From positions 124,001 to 188,000 of the forward strand of contig NZ_BRVS01000007.1 of the NCBI RefSeq assembly GCF_026011795.1: a DNA stretch of 64,000 nt, read 5' to 3'. The translations under genes were made by a program, and so were the position numbers. The stretch is from Arthrobacter mangrovi. Lineage in GTDB: Bacteria; Actinomycetota; Actinomycetes; Actinomycetales; Micrococcaceae. The notes under the pieces were generated by a model that did not search any database, was not told where the DNA came from, and was given only the letters and a program-made list of their open reading frames with translations. Shown piece after piece: positions 56,245 through 64,000 of the stretch (its first letter is position 1; the number at the start of each line of letters is the position of its first letter).

Positions 56245-56871
56245 TTAGCGTGCGTAGTACTCGACGACCAGCTGCTCTTCGCAGGTGACCGGAACCTCGG
56301 CGCGCTTGGGGCGGCGGACCAGGCGGGCCTGGAGCTTCTCAAGCTGGACATCCAGGTAGGCCGGAACCGTCGGCAGAACGTCGCGGTGGGCGCCGGCTGC
56401 CGCAACCTGGAACGGCGGCATCTTCTCGGAGCGCTCGTGCACGTGCACCAGCTGGCCTTCGGCAACGCGGAAGGACGGACGGTCCACGCGCTTGCCATCA
56501 ACCATGATGTGGCGGTGCACGACCAGCTGGCGGGCCTGGGCGATGGTGCGGGCGAAGCCGGCACGCAGGACCAGCGCGTCAAGACGCATTTCCAGCAGCT
56601 CGATCAGGTTTTCACCGGTCAGGCCGGCGGTGTTGCGGGCCTCTTCGAAGACACGGGTCATCTGTGCTTCGCGGATGCCGTACTGGGCACGCAGGCGCTG
56701 CTTTTCGCGCAGGCGGACGGCGTAGTCGCTGTCCTGCTTGCGGCGGGCACGACCATGCTGGCCGGGACCGTACGGGCGGCGCTCCATGTACTTCTCGGCC
56801 TTGGGGGTCAGGGCAATTCCCAGGGACCGCGAAATGCGGACCTTGCGGCGGGCTCGTGTGTTGTTAGCCAC
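56245..56871 (-). CDS. rpsD: 30S ribosomal protein S4
   Basis: 16S rRNA-binding assembly protein, 208 residues. N-terminal RRKVRISRSLGIALTPKAEK, then RRPYGPGQHGRARRK and a C-terminal S4 RNA-binding domain with LEMRLDALVLRAGFARTIAQ. The N-terminal zinc-type cysteines of some bacteria are absent, as expected of the C-minus form. GTG 56871 is chosen for AAGGA 5 nt upstream. Monocistronic with its own terminator. Confidence 0.96.
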   Translation of the reverse strand: MANNTRARRKVRISRSLGIALTPKAEKYMERRPYGPGQHGRARRKQDSDYAVRLREKQRLRAQYGIREAQMTRVFEEARNTAGLTGENLIELLEMRLDALVLRAGFARTIAQARQLVVHRHIMVDGKRVDRPSFRVAEGQLVHVHERSEKMPPFQVAAAGAHRDVLPTVPAYLDVQLEKLQARLVRRPKRAEVPVTCEEQLVVEYYAR

Positions 56872-57109
56872 GATGTCCTTCCAATTCATGCGGTGAAGTG
56901 ATCTGCTGGCCTCCACGATCGGAGAGCGTTGGTCACCGCTGCCTTCAGCTACAACCGCCCGGAGCGCACGTCCCACCCAGGCGAAAATCCATTCCGGGAA
57001 CGACGGCGCAGAAAGCGGCTTGCCAGTCAGCGAACAATCCTAGCATCAAATGGCGGCGGCCCGGAGCGCCAGAGTGTTGCGCCGGTTGCAGACCGTGGAT
57101 GGACGCAGG

Positions 57110-57919
57110 CTACCGCTGTTCCCTGGGTGGCGCGGGAGGAATAATGTCGGGGCTTCGAACCAGCGAACCGATCAGGACGGACGGGCGGCCCCGGAAGTGA
57201 AGGCCCGCGACGACCGCCACAGCGGCAACCCCCAGGATGCCGCACATCATGTCCGTCACGGTGTCCACCAGGCCCGCATTCTGGGCACGGGTTCCCAGGA
57301 AATGGTCGCTGGTGAATTCGGCGATTTCCCACATTGCCGCGATGAACCCTCCGGCCAGCACCACCCCCGCCACCATCAGGAACGGGGGAAGGGCAAGCTG
57401 CGTCCGTCGGCATGCGACTCCAAGCGCGAACACTGTGGCCCAACCGACCAAAGCGCCTGAAAACGCGTGCACAGGCTTGTCCCACAAAGTCCAGAAAGCG
57501 TAGAGCCGCATCTGGGTGCCAACGAACGGCCCCGCAAGCAGGAACACGAAATAGCAGCCGTGCAGCCAGGTCGGGCACCGGCTATTGAACGCCAGTTCCA
57601 CCGCGGAAGGAATCAGTGCCGCCGCGATCAGCATGGCCGGGACGGCCGAGTCGCTCCAGGCCTGCGCCAGGCCGGCGGCCGCCAGGACACCAAGAAAAAA
57701 CACCTCCACCACAACAAGCATCCTCGTTGCGGGGGCATCCAGGACCGATCGGAGGACCGAACGGAAGGGCAGAGCCGGCACGGCGGCGTGACCCCCCACA
57801 GCGGACGGGTTGCCGTTCACGGGCATGTGGACCGCCGCATGTTCCGGGTTCCCGCCGGCCTGGCCGCGGGTTCCGGCAGTTTCGGCGGGCTCTTCCTGCG
57901 GAACGGGATCGGAGTGCAT
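57110..57919 (-). CDS. YjdF/DUF2238-like membrane protein
   Basis: 269 residues. After a polar N-terminus of about 50 residues, six or so membrane spans follow (LVVVEVFFLGVLAAAGLAQ, VPAMLIAAALIPSAVEL and others). Conserved polar positions in the membrane part, FWTLWDKPVHAFSG, AAMWEIAEFTSDHFLGT and VDTVTDMMCGILG, match the YjdF family pattern (E...D, DT..D). Function unknown. ATG 57919 is chosen for GGGGGAG upstream; a TTG five codons earlier is less likely. It stands alone between rpsD and dtd. Confidence 0.75.
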   Translation of the reverse strand: MHSDPVPQEEPAETAGTRGQAGGNPEHAAVHMPVNGNPSAVGGHAAVPALPFRSVLRSVLDAPATRMLVVVEVFFLGVLAAAGLAQAWSDSAVPAMLIAAALIPSAVELAFNSRCPTWLHGCYFVFLLAGPFVGTQMRLYAFWTLWDKPVHAFSGALVGWATVFALGVACRRTQLALPPFLMVAGVVLAGGFIAAMWEIAEFTSDHFLGTRAQNAGLVDTVTDMMCGILGVAAVAVVAGLHFRGRPSVLIGSLVRSPDIIPPAPPREQR

Positions 57920-58151
57920 GGCATTCTCCCCCAATCGGACGCGGCCGCCGTTCGCGTTAGGCCCGGCCCTGCGGACCTGCCCCTAGAGCCACCCCGCCAC
58001 CCCGCGGCGGTGCGGCACCCGGACGGACCGGCAGCAGTCACAAAACCGAACCGGCCTTGTCCGTCACACCTTGAGTGTAACGATGGCCACACGCGGGAGG
58101 AATGATATGCGTCATCGTTTTCCGACACGGGCTTCTGCATGGCCCCGCCAC

Positions 58152-58157
58152 TACGCT
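58152..58157 (+). promoter_or_regulatory. Putative -10 hexamer, leaderless dtd
   Basis: TACGCT, 6 nt before ATG 58164. The intervening GGAGGA looks like a ribosome site but is too close to the ATG to act as a normal one. Confidence 0.4.
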
Positions 58158-58163
58158 GGAGGA

Positions 58164-58616
58164 ATGCGAGCCATACTCCAGCGGGTCAGCCGCGCCAGCG
58201 TCAGCGTCGAGGGAAAGATTGTCGGAGCCATCGACGAACCCGGCCTGCTGGTGCTGGCCGGTGCCACCCACACCGACAGCGAGGCCGAGGCGGCATTGCT
58301 TGCGCAGAAGATCTGGAACCTGCGCATCCTGGAGGGCGAAAAATCCTGCTCCGACGTCTCGGCCCCGCTGTTGGTGGTCAGTCAATTCACCCTCTACGCC
58401 GACACCCGGCGCGGCCGGCGCCCGTCCTGGTCTGCTGCCGCACCGGGCGAAACCAGCGAGCCGCTCATCGACAGCCTCGTGACCGGGCTCCGGGACCTCG
58501 GCGCGCGCGTGGAGACCGGCATCTTCGGCGCGATGATGGAGGTTGAGCTGGTGAACTCCGGCCCGTTCACGATCAGCCTGGACACCGAGGACTTCGCGAA
58601 GCCACGCCGGGGCTGA
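58164..58616 (+). CDS. dtd: D-aminoacyl-tRNA deacylase
   Basis: Removes D-amino acids (and glycine mischarged on tRNA-Ala) from tRNA. 150 residues. N-terminal [18 protein letters not shown], active-site [19 protein letters not shown] (SQFTL), and the C-terminal [15 protein letters not shown] containing the NSGP motif of the cross-subunit site. ATG 58164 fits the family; the frame continues upstream without conservation. Convergent with rarA. Confidence 0.95.
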   Translation: MRAILQRVSRASVSVEGKIVGAIDEPGLLVLAGATHTDSEAEAALLAQKIWNLRILEGEKSCSDVSAPLLVVSQFTLYADTRRGRRPSWSAAAPGETSEPLIDSLVTGLRDLGARVETGIFGAMMEVELVNSGPFTISLDTEDFAKPRRG

Positions 58617-58622
58617 CCGGAA

Positions 58623-58677
58623 ACCCCGCCGGCAGCGGCAAGCTGCCCGTTCCACCGCCCTTCGGCGGAGGCGGGGT
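58623..58677. terminator. Nested hairpins between convergent dtd and rarA
   Basis: Inner CCGCC-CTTC-GGCGG (58655-58668) inside outer ACCCCGCC (58623-58630) and GGCGGGGT (58670-58677). It lies in the 85-bp gap between two stop codons and may serve both strands. Confidence 0.55.
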
Positions 58678-58701
58678 CGGAGCGTCCCGGCCTGCGGCAG
58701 C

Positions 58702-60114
58702 CTATTTTCCGCGGATGATCTTGCGCAGGCGGTCCAGCCGCGCCGAGATCTCGCGTTCCGCCCCGTTGCCGTTCGGCTGGTAGTAGTCGCGGCCGACGAG
58801 GTCGTCCGGCGGATACTGCTGCCGCGCGATGGCGTGCGGCTCATCGTGCGAGTAGACGTACCCCTTGCCGTGGCCCAGCTGCTTGGCTCCGGGATAGTGG
58901 GAATCGCGCAGGTGCGTCGGGACCCCCTGGCCCCGGCCGGCCCGTACGTCCGCGACCGCCGCGTTGATGCCGTTGTAGGCAGCGTTGGATTTCGGCGCGG
59001 TGGCGATGTGGACCACGGCCTCGGCGAGCACGAGCCGCCCCTCCGGCATCCCGATCAGCTGCACCGCCTGGGCCGCAGCCACGGCGGTCTGCAGCGCCGT
59101 CGGATCCGCCATGCCTACGTCCTCCGCCGCAGAGATGATGATCCGGCGCGCCACGAACCGGGGGTCCTCCCCCGCCTCCAGCATCCGCGCCAGATAGTGC
59201 AGGGAGGCATCGACGTCGGAGCCGCGCATGGATTTGATGAAGGCGCTGGTGACGTCGTAGTGCTGGTCGCCCGCCCGGTCGTAGCGGAGCGCGGCGCGGT
59301 CGACCGCCTGCTCGGCGTGCTCCAGCTCCACTAGGACCGGACCGGCGGTATCCGGCGAGCCGGCCTCGCTCCATGCGACGCCGGCGGCCGCCTCCAGCGC
59401 GGTCAGTCCGCGGCGGGCGTCCCCGGCGGCCAGGCGGACCAGATGCTCCAGAGCCTCGGGCGCCAGCTCCACGGTACCCGCCAGCCCGCGTTCGTCCTCG
59501 ACCGCGCGCAGCAGCAGAGCCTCGATGTCCCCGGCGGTCAGCGGCTTCAGCGTCAGCAGCAGGGATCGCGAAAGCAACGGAGAAACCACCGAAAAGGACG
59601 GGTTCTCGGTGGTGGCGGCGATCAGGACCACCCAGCGGTTTTCCACCCCGGGCAGCAGCGCGTCCTGCTGGGCCTTGTTGAAGCGGTGGATCTCGTCCAG
59701 GAACAGCACCGTGGTGGTCGAGTGGAGGTCGCGGGCGGTCAGCGCGTCGTCCATGACGCGCCGGACGTCCTTGACGCCGGCCGTGATCGCCGAGAGCTCC
59801 ACGAACTTCCGTCCGGGGCCCCGGGCGATGACGTGGGCCAGCGTCGTCTTGCCTGTTCCGGGCGGTCCCCACAGCATGACGGATGACGGACCGGCGGGCC
59901 CCCCGGCGCTGCCCCCGGCAGCCAGCATCCGCAGCGGCGAACCCGGCTGCAGGAGATGCTGCTGGCCCACCACCTCGTCCAGGCTGCGCGGCCGCATCCG
60001 GACCGCCAGCGGACTCCGGGGCCGCCCGGATCCGGCACCACCGTCCGCGAAGTCGCCGGCACCGCCGTCGTACTCATCCTCATCGCCCGCGGCGGCACTG
60101 AACAAATCACTCAC
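58702..60114 (-). CDS. rarA: Replication-associated recombination protein RarA (MgsA)
   Basis: AAA+ ATPase acting at stalled forks. 470 residues. Walker [17 protein letters not shown] (about 82-97), Walker [16 protein letters not shown], sensor 1 in [11 protein letters not shown], and the C-terminal tetramerisation domain with [12 protein letters not shown]. Start GTG 60114. The N-terminal 30 residues are acidic and lack the usual ubiquitin-binding element. Transcription is probably leaderless. Convergent with dtd. Confidence 0.95.
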   Translation of the reverse strand: MSDLFSAAAGDEDEYDGGAGDFADGGAGSGRPRSPLAVRMRPRSLDEVVGQQHLLQPGSPLRMLAAGGSAGGPAGPSSVMLWGPPGTGKTTLAHVIARGPGRKFVELSAITAGVKDVRRVMDDALTARDLHSTTTVLFLDEIHRFNKAQQDALLPGVENRWVVLIAATTENPSFSVVSPLLSRSLLLTLKPLTAGDIEALLLRAVEDERGLAGTVELAPEALEHLVRLAAGDARRGLTALEAAAGVAWSEAGSPDTAGPVLVELEHAEQAVDRAALRYDRAGDQHYDVTSAFIKSMRGSDVDASLHYLARMLEAGEDPRFVARRIIISAAEDVGMADPTALQTAVAAAQAVQLIGMPEGRLVLAEAVVHIATAPKSNAAYNGINAAVADVRAGRGQGVPTHLRDSHYPGAKQLGHGKGYVYSHDEPHAIARQQYPPDDLVGRDYYQPNGNGAEREISARLDRLRKIIRGK

Positions 60115-60120
60115 CCCTCA

Positions 60121-60126
60121 AGGCTA
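60121..60126 (-). promoter_or_regulatory. Putative -10 hexamer, leaderless rarA
   Basis: TAGCCT on the minus strand, 6 nt before GTG 60114, with no Shine-Dalgarno at the normal distance. Confidence 0.45.
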
Positions 60127-60184
60127 TTACGTTGGCGCGCCTCCGCCGGGACGCTGCTCCACGCGGACGGCGCTCCGGGACGCT

Positions 60185-60220
60185 GAAAGGGAGGCAAGCC
60201 AATTGGCTTGCCTCCCTTTC
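60185..60220 (-). terminator. aspS terminator, perfect 36-nt palindrome
   Basis: GAAAGGGAGGCAAGCC-AATT-GGCTTGCCTCCCTTTC, 16-bp stem with the T-run inside the stem end. It lies 27 bp after the aspS stop and upstream of the rarA promoter. Confidence 0.85.
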
Positions 60221-60247
60221 CTGTGCGTTCCGGTGCGCCGGGACGGC

Positions 60248-62074
60248 TTAGTTCGCTGCCTTGCCCTCCGCTGCCTTGCCTTCAGCAGTCTTGCCTTCAG
60301 CGGCCTTCGGCTCCTTGGGCTGCGGCTTGAAGTCCACGCCGGCTTCCTTGCGCTGCTGCGCCGTGATGGGCGCCGGTGCAGCGGTCAGCGGGTCGAAGCC
60401 GCCGCCGGTCTTCGGGAATGCGATCACTTCGCGGATGGATTCCTCGCCGGCGAGCAGCGCGACCACGCGGTCCCAGCCGAAGGCAATGCCGCCGTGCGGC
60501 GGTGCGCCGTACTTGAAGCCCTCGAGCAGGAAGCCGAACTTCGTCTGTGCCGACTCCTTGTCCAGCCCCATGACCTTGAAGACCCGCTCCTGAACATCCC
60601 GCTGGTGGATACGGATGGAGCCGCCGCCGATCTCGTTGCCGTTGCAGACGATGTCGTACGCGAAGGAGAGCGCGGACTCGGGATCCTTGTCGAAGCTGTC
60701 CATGAACTCGGGCCTCGGCGACGTGAAGGCGTGGTGCACGGCGGTCCACTTGCCGCCGCCCACGGCCACGTCCCCGGAGGCCACCGCGGCCTCGGCCGGC
60801 TCGAACATAGGGGCGTCGACGACCCACAGGAACGACCAGTCGCCGTCCTTGATCAGGCCAGTGCGGTGTCCGATCTCCACACGTGCCGCGCCGAGCAGCG
60901 CACGCGACGGCGCACGCTCGCCGGCGGCGAAGAAGACGCAGTCGCCGGGCTTCGCGCCAACGGTGCCGGCCAGGTTTTCGCGCTCGAAGTCGGTGAGGTT
61001 CTTGGCCACCGGGCCGGTCAGCTCGCCGGACTCCTGGACCAGCACGTACGCCAGCCCCTTCGCGCCGCGCTGCTTGGCCCACTCCTGCCAGGCATCCAGC
61101 GTCCGGCGCGCCTGCGATGCGCCGCCGGGCATCACGACGGCGCCGACGTACGGAGCCTGGAACACGCGGAAGGTGGTGTCCTTGAAGAATTCCGTCAGCT
61201 CGGTCAGCTCCAGGCCGAAGCGCAGGTCAGGCTTGTCCGTGCCGTACTTGTCCATCGCCTCGGCATAGGTCATCCGCCGGATCGGGGTGGGGATTTCGAC
61301 GTCGATCAGCCGCCACAGCGCCTGCACGATCCGCTCGCCCAGGCCGATGATGTCGTCCTGCTCCACGAAGCTGGCCTCGATGTCCAGCTGGGTGAATTCC
61401 GGCTGCCGGTCGGCACGGAAATCCTCGTCCCGGTAGCAGCGCGCGATCTGGTAGTACTTCTCGAAGCCGCCGACTTGCAGCAGCTGCTTGAAGAGCTGCG
61501 GCGACTGCGGCAGCGCGTACCAGGAGCCGGGGGCCAGGCGGGCCGGGACCAGGAAGTCGCGGGCGCCTTCCGGGGTGGAACGGGTCAGGGTCGGCGTCTC
61601 GATCTCGACGAAGCCGTCCTCGTGCAGCAGCTGCCGCGCGACGCGGTTGGCTTCGGAGCGCAGCCGCAGGGCCGCGGCGGGGCCGGGGCGGCGCAGGTCG
61701 AGGTAGCGGTGCTTCAGGCGGGCTTCCTCGCCCACCTCCACGTGCTCGTCGATCTGGAACGGCAGCGGCTCGGAGGAGCTGAGTACGACGACGTCCTCGG
61801 CGATCACTTCGATCTCACCGGTGGCGAGGGCCGGGTTTTCGTTGCCCTCGGGGCGCTTCTCCACGGTGCCCTTGATCTGCAGCACGTATTCGTTGCGCAG
61901 GCCGTGGAAGACGTCCTCTTCCCGGACCACGACCTGGGCGACGCCGGAGGCATCGCGAAGGTCGAGGAATGCCACACCGCCGTGGTCGCGCCGCCGGGCC
62001 ACCCAACCGGCGAGGGTGACGGTCTGTCCGATGTGCTCGGCCCTCAACGAGCCGAGTTCATGTGTGCGCAGCAC
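60248..62074 (-). CDS. aspS: Aspartyl-tRNA synthetase
   Basis: Class II synthetase, bacterial type, 608 residues. N-terminal anticodon OB fold ([20 protein letters not shown]), motif 2 with [20 protein letters not shown], the bacterial GAD insertion, and motif 3 [13 protein letters not shown]. The last 15 residues are a low-complexity tail built from near-repeats of AEGKA, beyond the usual end. Start GTG 62074 behind AAAGGA. Whether it is discriminating or also charges tRNA-Asn cannot be told here; no gatCAB genes are in view. Confidence 0.96.
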   Translation of the reverse strand: MLRTHELGSLRAEHIGQTVTLAGWVARRRDHGGVAFLDLRDASGVAQVVVREEDVFHGLRNEYVLQIKGTVEKRPEGNENPALATGEIEVIAEDVVVLSSSEPLPFQIDEHVEVGEEARLKHRYLDLRRPGPAAALRLRSEANRVARQLLHEDGFVEIETPTLTRSTPEGARDFLVPARLAPGSWYALPQSPQLFKQLLQVGGFEKYYQIARCYRDEDFRADRQPEFTQLDIEASFVEQDDIIGLGERIVQALWRLIDVEIPTPIRRMTYAEAMDKYGTDKPDLRFGLELTELTEFFKDTTFRVFQAPYVGAVVMPGGASQARRTLDAWQEWAKQRGAKGLAYVLVQESGELTGPVAKNLTDFERENLAGTVGAKPGDCVFFAAGERAPSRALLGAARVEIGHRTGLIKDGDWSFLWVVDAPMFEPAEAAVASGDVAVGGGKWTAVHHAFTSPRPEFMDSFDKDPESALSFAYDIVCNGNEIGGGSIRIHQRDVQERVFKVMGLDKESAQTKFGFLLEGFKYGAPPHGGIAFGWDRVVALLAGEESIREVIAFPKTGGGFDPLTAAPAPITAQQRKEAGVDFKPQPKEPKAAEGKTAEGKAAEGKAAN

Positions 62075-62273
62075 AGCATTCCTTTCAGTTGCCTCACTTC
62101 CTGGGCGGCTGCGGGACTCCGCGCCGGCGGCAAGTGATTAGAGTAGTTCTCGAGATGAGTCGTGAACGAGTTTACCGTCGATCGGCCCGCTGTCCGGACA
62201 GCAGCCGGACCAGCCTCGGGGCAGCAGCACCGGCCGGGCACGATCCGGAAGTATCGATGGGCGGAAGAATCCT

Positions 62274-63527
62274 GTGAGCAGTGAATCGGCATTGGAACGC
62301 AGACTCGGCGGCTTCGACGCCACCACGGTGGGCGTGGGCTCCATGGTGGGCGCCGGCGTCTTCGTGGTCTTTTCCCCCGCCGCCGGCGCGGCCGGCAGCT
62401 GGCTGCTGCTGTCCCTGGCGGTCGCCGCCATCGTCGCCTACTGCAATGCCATGGCGTCCGCGCAGCTGGCCGCCATCCACCCCACCAGCGGCGGCACCTA
62501 CATCTACGGGCGCCGCCAGCTGGGCGAATGGCCCGGCTTCCTGGCCGGCTGGGGGTACATCACGGGCAAGACGTCCTCGTGCGCGGCCATGGCGCTGGCC
62601 TTCGGCCTCTACGCCTTTCCGGCCTATGCCACGGCGGCCGCGGTAGCCGCCGTCGTGCTCCTGACGGGAATCAACCTGATGGGCATCACGCGCACGGCCT
62701 GGATGACGCGCTGGTTCGTCTCCATCGTGGTGGCGGTCCTGGTGTTCCTCGTGGTGGTCGCCTTCGATGCCGCGCCCATCGGAGGGACGACGGCGGCCGT
62801 CGAGACGAGTCCCTACGGCGTGCTCCAGGCGGCGGGACTGTTCTTCTTCGCGTTCGCCGGCTATGCCCGGATCGCCACCATGGGCGAGGAGGTCCGGGAC
62901 CCGGCCAAGCTGATCCCGCGCGCCATCATGGGCGCCCTCGCCTTCACCCTGGTGCTGTACGTCGCCCTGGGCCTGGCGCTGCTGGACTTCATGGGCGCGG
63001 GCCTGCTCGCCGCGACCCCGGCCCCGCTCCTGGCGGTGGGTGAAGCCGTCGGCGGCGGGGTCGGCACTGCCGCCGTCACTATTGCCGCCACGCTGGGCAG
63101 CCTCGGCGCCCTGCTGGCCCTGATCGCCGGCGTCAGCCGCACGATGTTCGCGATGGCGCGCGAGGGGGACCTGCCGCGGGGCCTGGCCACGGTCTGGCAG
63201 CGGTTCAAGGTTCCGTACCTCGCGGACCTGACCGTCGCCGTCGTCGTGATCTTCCTGCTCCTGACGCAGGACGTGCTCGCCGTGGTCGGCTTCTCCAGCT
63301 TCGGCGTGCTGATCTACTACGCCGTCACGAATGCCTCCGCCCTGACGCTCGAGAACCGGCCCTGGTACGCGCCGAAGGCGCTGAACATCCTCGGCCTGGC
63401 CGGCTGCCTGCTGCTGGCCTTCACGCTGCCGCTGGCCTCGGTATTGACGATGGCGGCCGTGCTCGCCGTGGGGCTGCTCGGACGGGCGGTGCTCAAGCCG
63501 GGCGGCCGTGCCCGGAACCACTCCTGA
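62274..63527 (+). CDS. APC-family amino acid permease
   Basis: Secondary transporter of the amino acid-polyamine-organocation superfamily, 417 residues and about 12 spans. TM1 has the unwound GVGSMVGAGVFVVF motif, typical of substrate-binding backbone. TM6 region FFFAFAGYARIATMGEEVRDP is also family-standard. Substrate unknown. Start GTG 62274 behind GGAAGA. It is divergent from aspS (199 bp gap) and convergent with hisS. Confidence 0.9.
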   Translation: MSSESALERRLGGFDATTVGVGSMVGAGVFVVFSPAAGAAGSWLLLSLAVAAIVAYCNAMASAQLAAIHPTSGGTYIYGRRQLGEWPGFLAGWGYITGKTSSCAAMALAFGLYAFPAYATAAAVAAVVLLTGINLMGITRTAWMTRWFVSIVVAVLVFLVVVAFDAAPIGGTTAAVETSPYGVLQAAGLFFFAFAGYARIATMGEEVRDPAKLIPRAIMGALAFTLVLYVALGLALLDFMGAGLLAATPAPLLAVGEAVGGGVGTAAVTIAATLGSLGALLALIAGVSRTMFAMAREGDLPRGLATVWQRFKVPYLADLTVAVVVIFLLLTQDVLAVVGFSSFGVLIYYAVTNASALTLENRPWYAPKALNILGLAGCLLLAFTLPLASVLTMAAVLAVGLLGRAVLKPGGRARNHS

Positions 63528-63546
63528 GCCCCGCCCGCAGAGCGGC

Positions 63547-63560
63547 CGGGGCCGGCCCCG
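63547..63560. terminator. GC palindrome between convergent permease and hisS
   Basis: CGGGGCCGGCCCCG, a short perfect palindrome in the 39-bp gap between two stops. It may act as a bidirectional terminator; no U-run. Confidence 0.35.
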
Positions 63561-63566
63561 CCGGCG

Positions 63567-64000
63567 TCAGTCCCGCGGGCCCGCGGCGACGATCTGCGGC
63601 TGCAGGTCCTCGGCCGGCGGCGTCCACAGCGCCGGGTCGGCAGGCACCTGCTCGCCGGAGCGGATGTCCTTGACCTCGTGGACCACTGCGCCGCCGTCGT
63701 CCGTGGTGAACCAGACGAACGGGATGCCGCGCCGGTCCGCGTACTTGATCTGCTTGCCGAACTTCTCCGCCTTGGCCGCCACTTCCACGCTGATGCCCCG
63801 GCTGCGCAGCTGGGCGGCGACGTCCTGGGCCTGCGACCAGCTGTCGTCATTGGCCAGGGTGACCAGCACCGCCGTCGGCACCTGGCGGGAGGCTGTGGCG
63901 AAGTCCTGGGCCAGGATCCGCATCACGAGGCGGGTGACACCGATGGACAGGCCGACGCCGGGGAATTTCCGGTTCCCCTTGGAGGCGAGGGCGTCGTAGC
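63567..64000 (-). CDS. hisS: Histidyl-tRNA synthetase (3' part only)
   Basis: C-terminal 143 or so codons of a class II synthetase; the gene continues past the right edge. Motif 3 region FPGVGLSIGVTRLVMRIL is followed by the anticodon-binding domain (TAVLVTLANDDSWSQAQDVA, KQIKYADRRGIPFVWF). The frame has no break. It ends in a short polar tail and is convergent with the permease. In actinobacteria hisS usually lies near aspS, consistent with this order. Confidence 0.93.
   Translation of the reverse strand, partial: YDALASKGNRKFPGVGLSIGVTRLVMRILAQDFATASRQVPTAVLVTLANDDSWSQAQDVAAQLRSRGISVEVAAKAEKFGKQIKYADRRGIPFVWFTTDDGGAVVHEVKDIRSGEQVPADPALWTPPAEDLQPQIVAAGPRD

Overview
This window is a high-GC actinobacterial chromosome segment. 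Gene content and order (hrcA-dnaJ, hemW, lepA, rpsT, holA-comEC-comEA, a pyr operon with mihF, gmk, rpoZ, coaBC, metK and priA, an aro cluster, alaS-ruvX-mltG) point to Micrococcales, most likely an Arthrobacter-like member of Micrococcaceae. That placement rests on synteny and protein character read by eye; no database search was possible.

Layout. 1-7.3 kb: the end of a heat-shock pair (dnaJ, hrcA with a CIRCE operator), DUF3097 and DUF4870 genes, hemW, lepA, a MazF-like gene and rpsT with a strong terminator. 7.3-17.9 kb: an accessory island between rpsT and holA. It holds a broken sugar-uptake and catabolism locus (frameshifted lipoprotein binding protein, an intact Gfo/Idh/MocA dehydrogenase, a frameshifted TIM-barrel isomerase, a LacI remnant without its DNA-binding domain), an intact pair of a TPP enzyme and a GlcD-like flavoprotein, a decayed stretch with repeats that resemble an insertion-sequence end, a DUF418 gene carrying four single-base frameshifts, and a DUF1772 gene. 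17.9-28.0 kb: holA, comEC, comEA, degV, leuS with a putative leader-peptide attenuator, and glpK. 28.1-31.0 kb: a translationally coupled trio (aldo/keto reductase, alpha/beta hydrolase, glycosyltransferase). 31.0-46.0 kb: one long minus-strand block, pyrR-pyrB-pyrC-PH protein-carA-carB-pyrF-mihF-gmk-rpoZ-coaBC-metK-priA. 46.0-57 kb: nusB, efp, aroB, aroK, aroC, aroE, mltG, ruvX, alaS, two small membrane or envelope genes and rpsD. 57-64 kb: a YjdF-like membrane protein, dtd, rarA, aspS, an amino-acid permease and the 3' part of hisS.

How the genes fit together. Most of the window is housekeeping: de novo UMP synthesis (all steps from carbamoyl phosphate to UMP except dihydroorotate dehydrogenase and orotate phosphoribosyltransferase), the middle and late shikimate pathway to chorismate, translation (four aminoacyl-tRNA synthetases, EF-P, EF4, S4, S20, Dtd) and replication or repair (HolA, PriA, RarA, RuvX). 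Operons are tight, with many ATGA or GTGA overlaps.

Most notable. (1) A 10-codon leader peptide containing two CTT leucine codons, followed by an intrinsic terminator, upstream of leuS. (2) A recurring TANNNT motif 6-7 nt before start codons, suggesting leaderless transcripts for at least six genes. (3) All evident gene breakage is confined to the rpsT-holA island, while the rest of the window reads without a frameshift. (4) Nested inverted repeats before pyrR. (5) A Toprim-like motif in the DUF3097 protein.
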